Counted from the stretch's first letter, positions 25,316-34,480 are shown. The stretch: 64,000 bases of DNA from Rhodovarius crocodyli (GCF_004005855.1 NZ_SACL01000001.1:868001-932000), one strand, 5' to 3'. The notes: a model not told the origin generated them from the sequence alone. Translations and numbers: made by a program.

Positions 25316-26748
25316 TGCTGCCTGTCCTGGCTGTCGCGTCGGAGCTGTATCCGCTGATCAAGACCGGGGGGCTGGCCGATGCGGCCGGCGCCCTGCCGGC
25401 GGCGCTCGCGCCGCAGGGCATCGCGGTGCGCACGCTGATCCCCGGCTATCCCAAGGTGCTGGCCGCGCTGGGCGGGGCGAGCACCGTGATGGACTGGCCC
25501 GAGCTGTACGGCGCGCCCGCCAGGCTGCTGGCGGCGCAGGCGGCGGGGCTGGATCTGCTGGTGCTGGACGCGCCGCACCTGTTCGACCGCGCGGGCGGCC
25601 CCTATGTCGGCACCAACGGCGCGGAGTTCGGCGACAACGCCATCCGCTTCGCGGCCCTGGGCCAGGCGGCGGCGCGCGCGGCGCGGGAGATGGGCTTCGC
25701 GGCGGTGCATGCGCATGACTGGCAGGCGGGGCTGGTGCCGGCCTATCTGCGCTTCGCGGAGCGGCCGATCCCGTGCCTGTTTACCATCCATAACCTGGCC
25801 TATCAGGGGAAGTTCGACACGGGGCTGTTCCCGCTGCTGGGCCTGCCGCCGGCCGCGCTCTCGACCCAGGGGCTGGAGTATTTCGGCGCCATCGGCTTCC
25901 TGAAATCCGGCCTGTGGTACGCGGATGCGATCAACACCGTCTCGCCCAGCTATGCCGAGGAAATCCTGACGCCAGAGGGCGGCATGGGCCTGGACGGGCT
26001 GCTGCGCGGGCGGCAGGGGGATCTGCACGGTATCCTGAACGGGCTGGATACCCAGGACTGGAACCCCGAGACCGACCCGCATCTGGCGGCGAATTTCTCG
26101 GCGCGCCGCCCGGCGCCGCGCGCGGCCAACAAGAAGGCCCTGCAGGAGAAGCTGGGCCTGGAGTTGAACCCCGACCTGCCGCTGTTCGCCTTCATCGGCC
26201 GGCTGGCCTGGCAGAAGGGTGCCGACCTGCTGCTGGGCGCCGCCCCGGCGCTGATGGAAGGCGGCGCGCAGCTGGTGATCCTGGGCTCCGGCGAGGCAGG
26301 GCTGGAGCATGCCTGCCGCGATTTCGCGGCGGCCAATCCCCGGCGTGGCGGGGTGTTCATCGGCTTTGACGAGGGCTTCGCGCGGCTGGTCTATGCCGGG
26401 TGCGACGCGCTGGTCGTGCCGTCCCGCTTCGAGCCCTGCGGGCTGGCGCAGCTGGCGGCCCTTCGCTACGGCGCGGTGCCCGTGGTGGCCCGCACCGGCG
26501 GCCTGGCCGACACCGTGATCGACACCAGCCACGCGGCGCTGGTGGCGGGCGCGGGCACCGGCGTGCAGGTCACGCCCGGCAGCATGCCGGCACTGGCGGC
26601 CGGGCTGCGGCGGGCGCTGGCCCTGTATGAGGTGAAGCCCGCCTGGCGCGGCATGCAGAAGCGCGCCATGGCCACCGATGTCTCCTGGGGGCCTTCCGCC
26701 GCGCGCTATGCCGGCATCCTGAAGGAGCTGGCGGCGCGCCATGCTTGA
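25315..26748 (+). CDS. glgA: Glycogen synthase (ADP-glucose dependent)
   Basis: 477-residue GT5 enzyme that extends alpha-1,4 chains from ADP-glucose. The N-terminal KTGGLADAAGALP motif (K16) binds ADP-glucose; HAHDWQAGLVPAYL, YQGKF and the C-terminal domain with SRFEPCGLAQLAALRYG and a TGGLADTV loop are intact. The ATG at 25315 sits in a TGATG junction with glgC. The last eight bases overlap the start of the glgX-malQ fusion. Confidence 0.97.
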   Translation: MLPVLAVASELYPLIKTGGLADAAGALPAALAPQGIAVRTLIPGYPKVLAALGGASTVMDWPELYGAPARLLAAQAAGLDLLVLDAPHLFDRAGGPYVGTNGAEFGDNAIRFAALGQAAARAAREMGFAAVHAHDWQAGLVPAYLRFAERPIPCLFTIHNLAYQGKFDTGLFPLLGLPPAALSTQGLEYFGAIGFLKSGLWYADAINTVSPSYAEEILTPEGGMGLDGLLRGRQGDLHGILNGLDTQDWNPETDPHLAANFSARRPAPRAANKKALQEKLGLELNPDLPLFAFIGRLAWQKGADLLLGAAPALMEGGAQLVILGSGEAGLEHACRDFAAANPRRGGVFIGFDEGFARLVYAGCDALVVPSRFEPCGLAQLAALRYGAVPVVARTGGLADTVIDTSHAALVAGAGTGVQVTPGSMPALAAGLRRALALYEVKPAWRGMQKRAMATDVSWGPSAARYAGILKELAARHA

Positions 26749-29700
26749 GGGGGCGCCCGCGCCGCTAGGCGTGCATCTGGTCGCGGGGGGTGCGAACATC
26801 GCCATCCCCGCACCGGGCGCCGAGGCGCTGGACCTGTGCCTGTTCCAGGATGGGCGCGAGACGCGGCTGCGCCTGCCAGCCCGCACCGGGGATGTGTTCC
26901 ATGGCTTCGTGGCGGGGCTGGAGGCCGGCGCGCATTACGGGCTGCGGGCCGATGGCGGGCCCCTGCTGCTGGACCCCTGGGCGCGGCGGCTGGACCGGCA
27001 CTTTGCCCCCGGTGTGATGCCGCTGGCGGTGCTGGAGGCGCCCCTGCCCCCCGCCCTGCCGCCGCCCTGCCCCGGCGCGCGGGTGATCTACGAGCTGCAT
27101 GTGCGCGGCTTCTCCATGCGGAACCCGGCGGTGCCGGAGGAGCTGCGCGGCACCTTCGCGGGGCTCGGGCATCCCGCCTCGGTGGAGTATCTGCGGCGCC
27201 TGGGCGTCACCCATGTCGAGGTGATGCCCGCCGCCGCCTGGGCGGATGAGCGGCATCTGGGTCCGCTCGGGCTCGGCAATTACTGGGGCTATAACCCCGT
27301 GGGCTGGCTGGCGCCCGACCCGCGCCTGGCGCCGGGCGGCATGGCGGAGGTCCGCGCCGCCGTCGCCGCCCTGGCCGAGGCCGGGATCGGCGTGATCCTG
27401 GACGTGGTGCTGAACCACAGCGGCGAGGGCGACGAGCTGGGCCCCGTGCTGTCGCTGAAGGGGCTGGGCGACACGGCCTGGTATCGCGAGGCCGACGGCC
27501 GATACGTGAACGATGCCGGCTGCGGCAACATCCTGGCGCTGGACCGGCCCTTGCCCATGCGCCTCGCCATGGACGCCATGCGGCACTGGATCGTGCAGGC
27601 GGGGCTCGCGGGGTTGCGGCTGGACCTGGCGACCACGCTGGCCCGCCGCGCGGATGGCTTCGACCCCGACGCGCCCCTGATCCAGGCGATGCGGCAGGAC
27701 CCCGTGCTGGCCCGCAGCTGGATCATCGCGGAGCCCTGGGACATCGGGCCGGGCGGCTATCGGCTGGGGGAATTCCCGCCGGGCTGGGGGGAATGGAACG
27801 ACCGCTTCCGCGACGGCGTGCGCCGCTTCTGGCGCGGCGACGAGCATGTGCTGGGGGAGTTCGCGACGCGGCTCGCGGGGTCGCGCGACGTGTTCGGCGG
27901 GCGGGCCAGCGCGGAATCCGTGAACTACGTCACGGCGCATGACGGCTTCACGCTCGCTGATCTCGTCAGCCACGCCCACAAGCACAATGCCGCCAATGGC
28001 GAGGACAACCGCGACGGCACGGATGACAACATCTCCTGGAATCATGGCGTCGAGGGACCGAGCGATGAGCTGCGCGAGCGCCGCGCCGCCGATGCGCGCG
28101 CGCTGCTGGCCACGCTGCTGGCCGCGCGCGGCACGCCCATGCTGTCCATGGGTGACGAGGCCGGGCGCAGCCAGCAGGGCAACAACAATGCCTGGTGCCA
28201 GGACGGCCCGGTCTCCTGGTTCGACTGGGCGGGGGCCGATGCCGGGCTGACGGATTTCGTGGCCAGGCTGGTGGCGGCACGGCGGGCGCATCCGGCGCTG
28301 CATGCCGCGGCGCCCCTGCTGGGCGAGGCCGATGCCGGCGGCGAGTGCGATGCCGAATGGTTCGGGCTGGATGGCGCGGCGATGGACTGGCACAGCCACA
28401 ACCCGCGCAGCCTGTGCCTGGTGCTGCACGCCGCCGGCGACCGCGTGGCGGTGGTGGTGCATGGCGGGTGGGAGCCCGCGGCCCTGACCCTGCCGCCCGC
28501 CCGCACCGGCTGGGAATTGCTGGCCGACAGCGCCGACCCCGCGCGCACCACCCCGCCGGACATGATGGCCCCGCGCAGCGTGCTGTGGCTGGCCGAGGCG
28601 CCCGCGCGCCGCGCGCAGGGCGCGCCCGATGCGGCCCTGCTGGCGGAGCTGGCCCAGGCGGCAGGCATCGCCACCAGCTGGCATGATGTGGACGGGCAGC
28701 GCCATGTCGTGCCGGCGGAAACGCTGCACGCGCTGCTGCCCCTGCTGGGCCTTCCGGCGGCCACCACCGCCCAGGCGCGCGACAGCCTGGCGCGGCGGCG
28801 GGCGCTGCCTCGGCCCGTGGCGCCCGAGGCCGGGCAATGCCATCCGCCGCCGCCCGGCCGCCACTGGGCGCTGATGGCCCAGGCCTTCGCCCAGCGCCAC
28901 GCGCGGGACCAGGGCATCGGGGACTATACGGCGCTGGCCATGCTGGCCGACCGCGCGCCGGGGGCCTCGCTGATCGGCCTCAGCCCGCCGCACGCGCTGA
29001 TGCCGGTGGAGCGCGAGCGCGCCAGCCCCTACCAGCCCTCGGACCGCCGCTTCCTGGAGCCGGTGCTGCTGGACGTGACGGCGCTGGAGGGCGTGGGTGC
29101 CGCGCTGAATGCCGCCGAGCCCGTCTTCGCCGCCCTGCGGCGTGGAGAGGTGGTGGACTACACCGCCGTCTGGGCCGCCAAGCGGCCGGTGCTGGAGGCG
29201 GCGTTCCGCGCCGCCCCGGATGCGGGGCGCGACGCCGGCGCGGCGCTGGCCGATTTCGCCGCGTTCAACGCGCTGTCGGAGCGTTTCGGCCCGCGCCGCC
29301 TGTGGCCCGCGGGCTTCGCGCATCCGGGCGATGCCGGCATGGCCGCCTTCCGTGCCGAGGCGGCGGAGGAGATCCGCTTCCACGTCTTTCTGCAGCAGCT
29401 GTGCGACCGGCAGCTGGGCATGGTGGCCGCCGCAGGGCCCGGCCTGTACCGGGACCTGGCGATCGGTGCCGCCCCGGACGGCGCCGAGGTCTGGTCGCAG
29501 CCCGGCATGTTCCTGCCCGGCTTCTCCATCGGCGCGCCGCCTGACCCGCTGGGGCCGCTGGGGCAGATCTGGGGCCTGCCGGTGCCCGCGCCGGAATGCG
29601 CGGAGGCCGGGCTTTCCGCCTTGCTCGCCGCCAACATGCGCCATGCCCGCGCCCTGCGGCTGGACCACGCCATGGGGCTGGAACGCCTGTTCGTGGTGCC

Positions 29701-30325
29701 GGAAGGCGGGCTGGCCGGTGACGGCTGCTATCTGCATTACGACGGCGCGGCCATGCTGGCGGCGCTGGCGCGCGAAAGCCGCGCCGCGCGATGCGCGGTG
29801 GTGGGCGAGGCACTGGGCACCGTGCCCGGCGGCTTCCCCGAACGGCTGGCCGCCGCCCAGGTGCTGGCCTATCGCGTGCTGTGGTTCGAGCGGGACGGCA
29901 TGGCATTCCGCCCGCCCGGGCAATGGCCGGAATTCGCGGCGGGCTGTGTCTCCACCCATGACCTGCCGCCGCTGGCGGGCTGGTGGGAAGGGGCCGATAT
30001 CGCGGAGGCCGAGGCGCTGGGCCTGCCGGCCAGCGCCACCCGCGCCGAGGACCGCGCGGCGCTGGCCGAAGCCTGCGGCATCGAGGATGGCCCGTATTCG
30101 CCCGAGGTCGCGGCGGCGGTGCATGGCTTTGTGGCCGGCAGCCCCACCACGCTGATGCTGGTGCAGGCGGAGGATCTGGCCGGCGAGACCATCGGCGTGA
30201 ACCTGCCGGGCACCGATACCGAGCGGCCGAACTGGCGGCGAAGGCTGGGGGTGGAGGCGGACAAGTTGTTCGAGACGCCGGTGGCGCAGGCGATTGTGGG
30301 CGCGCTGGGGGACAGGGTGAAGTGA
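26741..30325 (+). CDS. glgX-malQ: Fused glycogen debranching enzyme GlgX and 4-alpha-glucanotransferase MalQ
   Basis: 1194 residues in one frame. Residues 1-~620 are a complete GlgX/isoamylase-type GH13 enzyme: YELHVRGFS, DVVLNHSGEG, nucleophile D295 (GLRLDLATTL), acid/base E331 (IIAEPWDIG), D401 (VTAHDGF) and a short C-terminal beta domain. From ~632 a GH77 MalQ follows, beginning with its usual LAELAQAAGIATSW...HVVPAETLHALL start: PSDRRFLEP, nucleophile D975 (LRLDHAMGL), acid/base E1023 (VGEALGTVP), D1074 (STHDLPPL). GlgX cuts alpha-1,6 branches of phosphorylase-limit glycogen, and MalQ disproportionates the released short chains. Fusion gives a two-activity debranching protein, analogous in concept to the eukaryotic enzyme but built from different parts. 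Confidence 0.95.
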   Translation: MLEGAPAPLGVHLVAGGANIAIPAPGAEALDLCLFQDGRETRLRLPARTGDVFHGFVAGLEAGAHYGLRADGGPLLLDPWARRLDRHFAPGVMPLAVLEAPLPPALPPPCPGARVIYELHVRGFSMRNPAVPEELRGTFAGLGHPASVEYLRRLGVTHVEVMPAAAWADERHLGPLGLGNYWGYNPVGWLAPDPRLAPGGMAEVRAAVAALAEAGIGVILDVVLNHSGEGDELGPVLSLKGLGDTAWYREADGRYVNDAGCGNILALDRPLPMRLAMDAMRHWIVQAGLAGLRLDLATTLARRADGFDPDAPLIQAMRQDPVLARSWIIAEPWDIGPGGYRLGEFPPGWGEWNDRFRDGVRRFWRGDEHVLGEFATRLAGSRDVFGGRASAESVNYVTAHDGFTLADLVSHAHKHNAANGEDNRDGTDDNISWNHGVEGPSDELRERRAADARALLATLLAARGTPMLSMGDEAGRSQQGNNNAWCQDGPVSWFDWAGADAGLTDFVARLVAARRAHPALHAAAPLLGEADAGGECDAEWFGLDGAAMDWHSHNPRSLCLVLHAAGDRVAVVVHGGWEPAALTLPPARTGWELLADSADPARTTPPDMMAPRSVLWLAEAPARRAQGAPDAALLAELAQAAGIATSWHDVDGQRHVVPAETLHALLPLLGLPAATTAQARDSLARRRALPRPVAPEAGQCHPPPPGRHWALMAQAFAQRHARDQGIGDYTALAMLADRAPGASLIGLSPPHALMPVERERASPYQPSDRRFLEPVLLDVTALEGVGAALNAAEPVFAALRRGEVVDYTAVWAAKRPVLEAAFRAAPDAGRDAGAALADFAAFNALSERFGPRRLWPAGFAHPGDAGMAAFRAEAAEEIRFHVFLQQLCDRQLGMVAAAGPGLYRDLAIGAAPDGAEVWSQPGMFLPGFSIGAPPDPLGPLGQIWGLPVPAPECAEAGLSALLAANMRHARALRLDHAMGLERLFVVPEGGLAGDGCYLHYDGAAMLAALARESRAARCAVVGEALGTVPGGFPERLAAAQVLAYRVLWFERDGMAFRPPGQWPEFAAGCVSTHDLPPLAGWWEGADIAEAEALGLPASATRAEDRAALAEACGIEDGPYSPEVAAAVHGFVAGSPTTLMLVQAEDLAGETIGVNLPGTDTERPNWRRRLGVEADKLFETPVAQAIVGALGDRVK

Positions 30326-30326
30326 T

Positions 30327-31247
30327 CTATCCCAGCAGCGCCAGCAGAATACTCAACGTCAGCACCCCCAGCAGCGAACTGCCCAGCACCACAGCCCCGC
30401 TCTCGGCCTGCCCCACGCCATAGCGCGCGGCCAGCATGAAGGCGTTGGCGCCGGTGGGCAGGGCGGCCGTCAGCGTCGCCACCGAGGTCTCCAGCGGCGG
30501 CAGGCCCAGCAGGTGGCACATGCCGAACACGGCGGCGGGGAAGACCGCCAGCTTCACCGTGACCGAGGCGATCATGTGCTTCCACGCCGAGGCCAGGTTG
30601 AACCCCACCAGCGAGGCCCCCAGGCAGAACAGCGCGGCGGGCGGGGCGGCGGCACCCAGCATCTCGAGCGTGCGGCGGCCGAAGGCGGGCATGGGAATGC
30701 CCAGCAGGTTCCACACCAGCCCCGCCATCACCGCCACCACGATGGGGTTGCGCAGCACGCCCTTCAGGGCGCTGCGGACCAGCAGCAGGGGGCGCGCCTT
30801 CGCATGCAGCCCGATCTCGGCCACCACCGTGGCCGTGGTCAGGAACAGCATGGGGTGCAGCGCCAGGATGATCAGGAAGATCGACAGGCCCGGCTGGCCG
30901 TACTGCGCGAAGACGATGGGAATGCCCATCATGACCGTGTTGCCGAACACGCAGTCCAGCGCGGTCATGCCGGCATGCGGCAGGTCGCGGCCCGACAGCC
31001 GCGCCACGATCAGCACCAGCGCATAGACGAGTGCGGCGGTACCGAAGAAGGCGACGGCCACCATGCCGCCACCCCCGCCCTCTCCGCGCGTGCCGGCATT
31101 GAACAGCAGGGCGGGCGCGGCGAAGCTGAACACGAAGCGGTTTATGCCGCGCAGCCCCGCCGCGTCCAGGAAACGCAGCCGCATCGTGCCCCAGCCCATG
31201 CCCACGATCAGGAACACGGGCAGCACCGTGGCGAGGATGCGCTCCAT
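30327..31247 (-). CDS. AEC-family (auxin efflux carrier-like) transporter
   Basis: 306-residue membrane protein with about eight to ten hydrophobic segments. It starts with the MERILATVLPVFLIVGMGW pattern typical of AEC permeases; FGNTVMMGIPIVFAQYG and LPTGANAFMLAARYG are the conserved motifs of the two helical repeats. Members export or import organic acids such as malate or malonate; the substrate here is unknown. Convergent with glgX-malQ, one base between stops, no clear terminator. Confidence 0.87.
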   Translation of the reverse strand: MERILATVLPVFLIVGMGWGTMRLRFLDAAGLRGINRFVFSFAAPALLFNAGTRGEGGGGGMVAVAFFGTAALVYALVLIVARLSGRDLPHAGMTALDCVFGNTVMMGIPIVFAQYGQPGLSIFLIILALHPMLFLTTATVVAEIGLHAKARPLLLVRSALKGVLRNPIVVAVMAGLVWNLLGIPMPAFGRRTLEMLGAAAPPAALFCLGASLVGFNLASAWKHMIASVTVKLAVFPAAVFGMCHLLGLPPLETSVATLTAALPTGANAFMLAARYGVGQAESGAVVLGSSLLGVLTLSILLALLG

Positions 31248-31296
31248 CAGAGCCCGATCCGCAGAGGCCCGAAGGGGCCGGCGCGGTGAATCGGCC

Positions 31297-31929
31297 TCAC
31301 GGCGTGCCCAGCGTGGCGACGAAGGCGGCCAGCCCCGGCTGGCGCGCGCGGGTGGTGCGGGCGGCGGCCAGGATGGAGCGCACGCCCTCCACCGTCGCCG
31401 CGAAATCGTCGTTGATCAGCACATGGTCCGCGTCGGTCCAGTGCGCGATCTCGTCGCGGGCGGCGGCCATGCGCTTGGCCACCTCGGCCTCGCTGTCCTG
31501 GCCGCGGGCGCCGAGGCGGCGCTCCAGCTCGCCCAGGCTCGGCGGCAGCAGGTGCACGCACACCACGTCATCCGGCAGGGCGGCGCGCAGCTTCAGGTGG
31601 CCCTGCCAGTCGATGTCGAACAGCACGTCATGGCCGCTGGCCAGCGCCTGCTCCACCGCCGCGCGGGGGGTGCCGTAATAGCGGCCGAACACCTCGGCCC
31701 ATTCCAGCAGCTCGCCGGCGGCGATCATGCGCTGGAACTCCGGGATATCCTTGAAGAAGTAGTGGATGCCCTCGTCCTCACCCGGGCGGGGGGCGCGGGT
31801 GGTGGCGCTGACGGACAGCTTCAGCGCCTTTTCCGATTGCAGCAGCGCACGGGAGACGGAGGATTTGCCGGCGCCGGAGGCCGCGCAGAGCACCAGGCAT
31901 ACGCCGCGCCGGGGCATTTCATTCGACAT
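31297..31929 (-). CDS. gmk: Guanylate kinase
   Basis: 210 residues. The P-loop ASGAGKSS is at 17-24; the GMP-binding region has SATTRAPRPGEDEGIHYFF, and FGRYYGTP and DIDWQGHLKLR follow. It converts GMP to GDP with ATP. It overlaps the yicC 3' end by 11 bases; a yicC-gmk pair is a conserved proteobacterial arrangement. The start MSNEMPRRG may be replaced by the internal ATG four codons on. Confidence 0.96.
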   Translation of the reverse strand: MSNEMPRRGVCLVLCAASGAGKSSVSRALLQSEKALKLSVSATTRAPRPGEDEGIHYFFKDIPEFQRMIAAGELLEWAEVFGRYYGTPRAAVEQALASGHDVLFDIDWQGHLKLRAALPDDVVCVHLLPPSLGELERRLGARGQDSEAEVAKRMAAARDEIAHWTDADHVLINDDFAATVEGVRSILAAARTTRARQPGLAAFVATLGTP

Positions 31930-32809
31930 TGGCGGATTGTTCCTTCAGGCGCTCGATCGCGGCCTTGAGCGAGAGGCCGGCGCGCGTAAGGCCGACCGTG
32001 GCGGATTTGCTGCAAAGCGTGTTGGCCTCGCGCACGAATTCCTGGGTCAGGAATTCCAGCTTGCGGCCCACCGCGTCGCCATCGGCCAGCAGGGCGCGGG
32101 CGGCGGTGATGTGGCTGTTCAGGCGGTCCAGCTCCTCCCGCACGTCGCTGCGGGCGGCGAGCAGGGCGACTTCCTGGGCCAGCCGCTCCTCGGGGATGCG
32201 GGAGCGGGATTCGGTGTCGAGCAATTGCGCGATGTTTTCCAGCAGCCGCGCGCGCTGGGCCTCCGGCTGGCCGGCGGCCTCGCGGGAGGCTTCCTCGGTC
32301 AGGGCCGCGATCTCGTCCAGCAAGGCGGACAGGATGGCGGCCAGCCGCGCGCCCTCTGCCCCGCGTGAGGCGATGAGGCCGTCCACCGCGCGGGCGAAGG
32401 ACATTTCCAGCACCACGCGGGTGGCGGCGTCCGCGGCCTCATCGGGTTCGGGCGCGTCATTGCGCAGCACGCCGGGCAGGGTCAGCAGGGCCTCGGCGCG
32501 CGGGGGTGTGGCGCCGGGGATGCGGGCCGCGACGTCCAGCGCCAGCTTCAGCATGCGCTCCAGCGTGGGCTCGTCCACGCGCAGTTCGGGGCGGGCCTCA
32601 CGCTTCATCACCAGCGCGACCTGGACATTGCCGCGCTTCAGCTTCTTCGAGGCGGCGTCACGCAGGGGAGCTTCCAGCGCCTCCTGCCCGTGGGGCAGGC
32701 GGAACCGGACATCGAGGCCGCGGCCGTTGACGCTCTTGATCTCCCACAGGAAGGCCGTGCCGTCGGAAAGCGACCCGCTTTCCCGCGCGAAACCCGTCAT
32801 CGAGAGCAT
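31919..32809 (-). CDS. yicC: YicC-family endoribonuclease
   Basis: 296 residues, standard length. N-terminal YicC domain with MTGFARESG and EIKSVNGRGLDVRFRLP; C-terminal DUF1732 with EERLAQEVALLAARSDVREELDRLNSH and GRKLEFLTQEFVREANTLCSKS. The family has been linked to RNA cleavage and stationary-phase survival. It is coupled on both sides: the phnW stop overlaps its ATG (TGATG), and its own end overlaps gmk. Confidence 0.95.
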   Translation of the reverse strand: MLSMTGFARESGSLSDGTAFLWEIKSVNGRGLDVRFRLPHGQEALEAPLRDAASKKLKRGNVQVALVMKREARPELRVDEPTLERMLKLALDVAARIPGATPPRAEALLTLPGVLRNDAPEPDEAADAATRVVLEMSFARAVDGLIASRGAEGARLAAILSALLDEIAALTEEASREAAGQPEAQRARLLENIAQLLDTESRSRIPEERLAQEVALLAARSDVREELDRLNSHITAARALLADGDAVGRKLEFLTQEFVREANTLCSKSATVGLTRAGLSLKAAIERLKEQSANVE

Positions 32810-33888
32810 CAGGCGGCGACCAGAATGTCAGCGAGGGCCGCCATCGCCTGCTCGCATTCGGCGGTGCTGACGGCGCCGATGCAGCCGATGCGGATGGTGG
32901 GCGTCTCGGTGGTGTAGAAGTTGCTGATCAGCACGCCGCGCGCCTTCAGCGCATCCACGAAGCCTTGCAGGTCGAAGCCCGGCGGCTGGTGGACGGTGAC
33001 GATGATCGGGCCCTGCTCGGCCTGGGTCAGATAGGGGCGCAGGCCCGCCTTCATGCAGCCTTCGTAGATGGTGCGCATGTTGGCCTGGTAGCGCGCGAGG
33101 CGGGCGGGCTGGCCGCCTTCCTCGTCATACAGGTCAAGCGCCACGCCGAAGGCCGCCAGCGCCTGCACCGGGGGCGTGAAGCGGAAGCTGCCGGGGCCGG
33201 CGCGCAGGGCGTGCTGCCAGACATCATGCAGGTCGAAGCTCCAGGACCCGGCGCGGCCGGCTTCCAGCGCATCGGTGCGGGCGACGGCGAAGGCGATGCC
33301 GGGCAGGCCCTCGATGCATTTGTTGCTGGTGAACACCACCGCGTCGCATTCCGGGTAGTCGGCCAGGGTGAAGGGCAGCGCGCCGAAGCAGGAAATCGAG
33401 TCCAGAATCAGCCGCTTGCCGGCGGCGCGCAGCACGGGGCCCGCGATTTCAGGGCGGTTGATGATGCCGGTGCCCGTCTCGTGATGGACCATGGCGAAGT
33501 GGCGGGCATCGGGGTGGGCGTCGATCGCGGCCTGCACGTCCTCGGCCGTGATGCCGCGCGTGTCGGGCACGGGCCAGGTGTGGACCACGCGCCCGGCGGC
33601 GCGGGCCAGCTTGGTGATGCGGTCCGCATAGGCGCCGTTATAGGGGACGATGATCGCCTCGCCCGCCGGCACCAGGGAGCGGATGGTGGCCTCCACGATG
33701 AAGTGGCCGGCGCCCTGCAGCGGCAGGCAGGCGTGGATGGCCGGGTCGCCGCCGGCCAGCGCCAGCACGCGCTCACGGATGCGGGCGTAGACGGCGCGGA
33801 AGTCATTGTCCCACGGCGCGATGTCCTGGGCGGCGGCGGCACGGGTTTCGGGCCGCGTCTGCACGGGGCCAGGCGTGAGGAGGATCAT
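32809..33888 (-). CDS. phnW: Class V aminotransferase, 2-aminoethylphosphonate--pyruvate transaminase-like
   Basis: 359-residue PLP enzyme. LLTPGPV opens the protein, PLQGAGHFIVEA, YNGAYADR and DSISCFGALPF (D163) follow, and the PLP lysine is K190 in TSNKCIEGLPG, a pattern close to PhnW. PhnW makes phosphonoacetaldehyde from 2-aminoethylphosphonate. No phnX, phnA or phosphonate transporter is nearby, so another amino donor (as in alanine-glyoxylate transaminases) remains possible. The ATG at 33888 is preferred to a TTG three codons upstream. First gene of a phnW-yicC-gmk overlap chain. Confidence 0.78.
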   Translation of the reverse strand: MILLTPGPVQTRPETRAAAAQDIAPWDNDFRAVYARIRERVLALAGGDPAIHACLPLQGAGHFIVEATIRSLVPAGEAIIVPYNGAYADRITKLARAAGRVVHTWPVPDTRGITAEDVQAAIDAHPDARHFAMVHHETGTGIINRPEIAGPVLRAAGKRLILDSISCFGALPFTLADYPECDAVVFTSNKCIEGLPGIAFAVARTDALEAGRAGSWSFDLHDVWQHALRAGPGSFRFTPPVQALAAFGVALDLYDEEGGQPARLARYQANMRTIYEGCMKAGLRPYLTQAEQGPIIVTVHQPPGFDLQGFVDALKARGVLISNFYTTETPTIRIGCIGAVSTAECEQAMAALADILVAA

Positions 33889-33964
33889 GGCGCGCAAAAT
33901 ACGCGAGGTCGCGCGGGGCCGGAATGCGGGGATTCGGCATGGCTGGGGGTGTGGGGCGCGGGGC

Positions 33965-34411
33965 TCACCGCCCTTCCAGAAACTTCCCGAACACCGCCAG
34001 CGCCTTGTCGCTCACATGGTGCTCCAGCCCTTCGGCGTCCTGCTCGGCCGTTTCGGCATCCAGGCCCAGCGCGATCAGGAAGCGCACCAGAAGCTCATGC
34101 CGGGCGCGGGCGGCGGCCGCCATCTGTTGCCCGGCCTCGGTCAGGAACAGGCCGCGATAGGGCTGGGTCTCCACCAGCCCGTCGCGTTGCAGGCGCGCCA
34201 CCGTGGCGGTGACGGTGGCCTGCGACACGCCCATGCGCCGGGCGATCACCACCGCGCGGGCTTCCTTCTCCTCCCGGATCAGGTCCGCGATCAGCTCCAC
34301 GTAATCCTCGGCCGTGGCGGCGCGGTCCGCCTCGCGCTGGCGGGCGAAGCGGCTGGCCTGGGCCTCGGCGCTGGGCAGGCAGCGCGCAGGATCGGGGCGT
34401 CTGGTGGGCAT
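33965..34411 (-). CDS. mntR: Manganese-responsive DtxR-family regulator MntR
   Basis: 148 residues. The winged HTH is in ARAVVIARRMGVSQATVTATVARLQRDGLVETQPYRGLFLTEAG. A helical metal-binding and dimerisation domain follows, with ELLVRFLIALGLDAETAEQDAEGLEHHVSD. No SH3-like third domain is present, as expected for MntR rather than DtxR/IdeR. A GTG three codons upstream (34420) is an alternative start. Divergent from mntH, with a palindrome in the 69-base gap; it probably represses mntH when manganese is sufficient. Confidence 0.9.
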   Translation of the reverse strand: MPTRRPDPARCLPSAEAQASRFARQREADRAATAEDYVELIADLIREEKEARAVVIARRMGVSQATVTATVARLQRDGLVETQPYRGLFLTEAGQQMAAAARARHELLVRFLIALGLDAETAEQDAEGLEHHVSDKALAVFGKFLEGR

Positions 34412-34445
34412 CGGCGTCACTTAGCCTCTTGATAGGCCCGGTTGC

Positions 34446-34469
34446 AAATCTTAGCCTACACTAAGTTTT
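34446..34469. promoter_or_regulatory. Candidate MntR operator upstream of mntH
   Basis: CTTAG-N6-CTAAG (34450-34465) with flanking AAAT/TTTT extending the symmetry with one mismatch. The octamer CTTAGCCT of its left arm also occurs 30 bases upstream at 34420-34427, on the same helical face. The site ends 11 bases before the mntH ATG and covers its RBS approach, so binding would block transcription from a promoter here. Confidence 0.55.
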
Positions 34470-34480
34470 GGAGTGCCAGC

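Noticed and set aside
28580-28680. A boundary between separate glgX and malQ genes
   Set aside because: No stop codon, start codon with RBS or frame change is seen at the junction; the linker is in frame.
26765-30124. A 1119-codon open frame antisense to glgX-malQ
   Set aside because: Low-complexity Arg/Gln/Gly/His composition and no domain; the plus strand carries a complete enzyme with catalytic residues.
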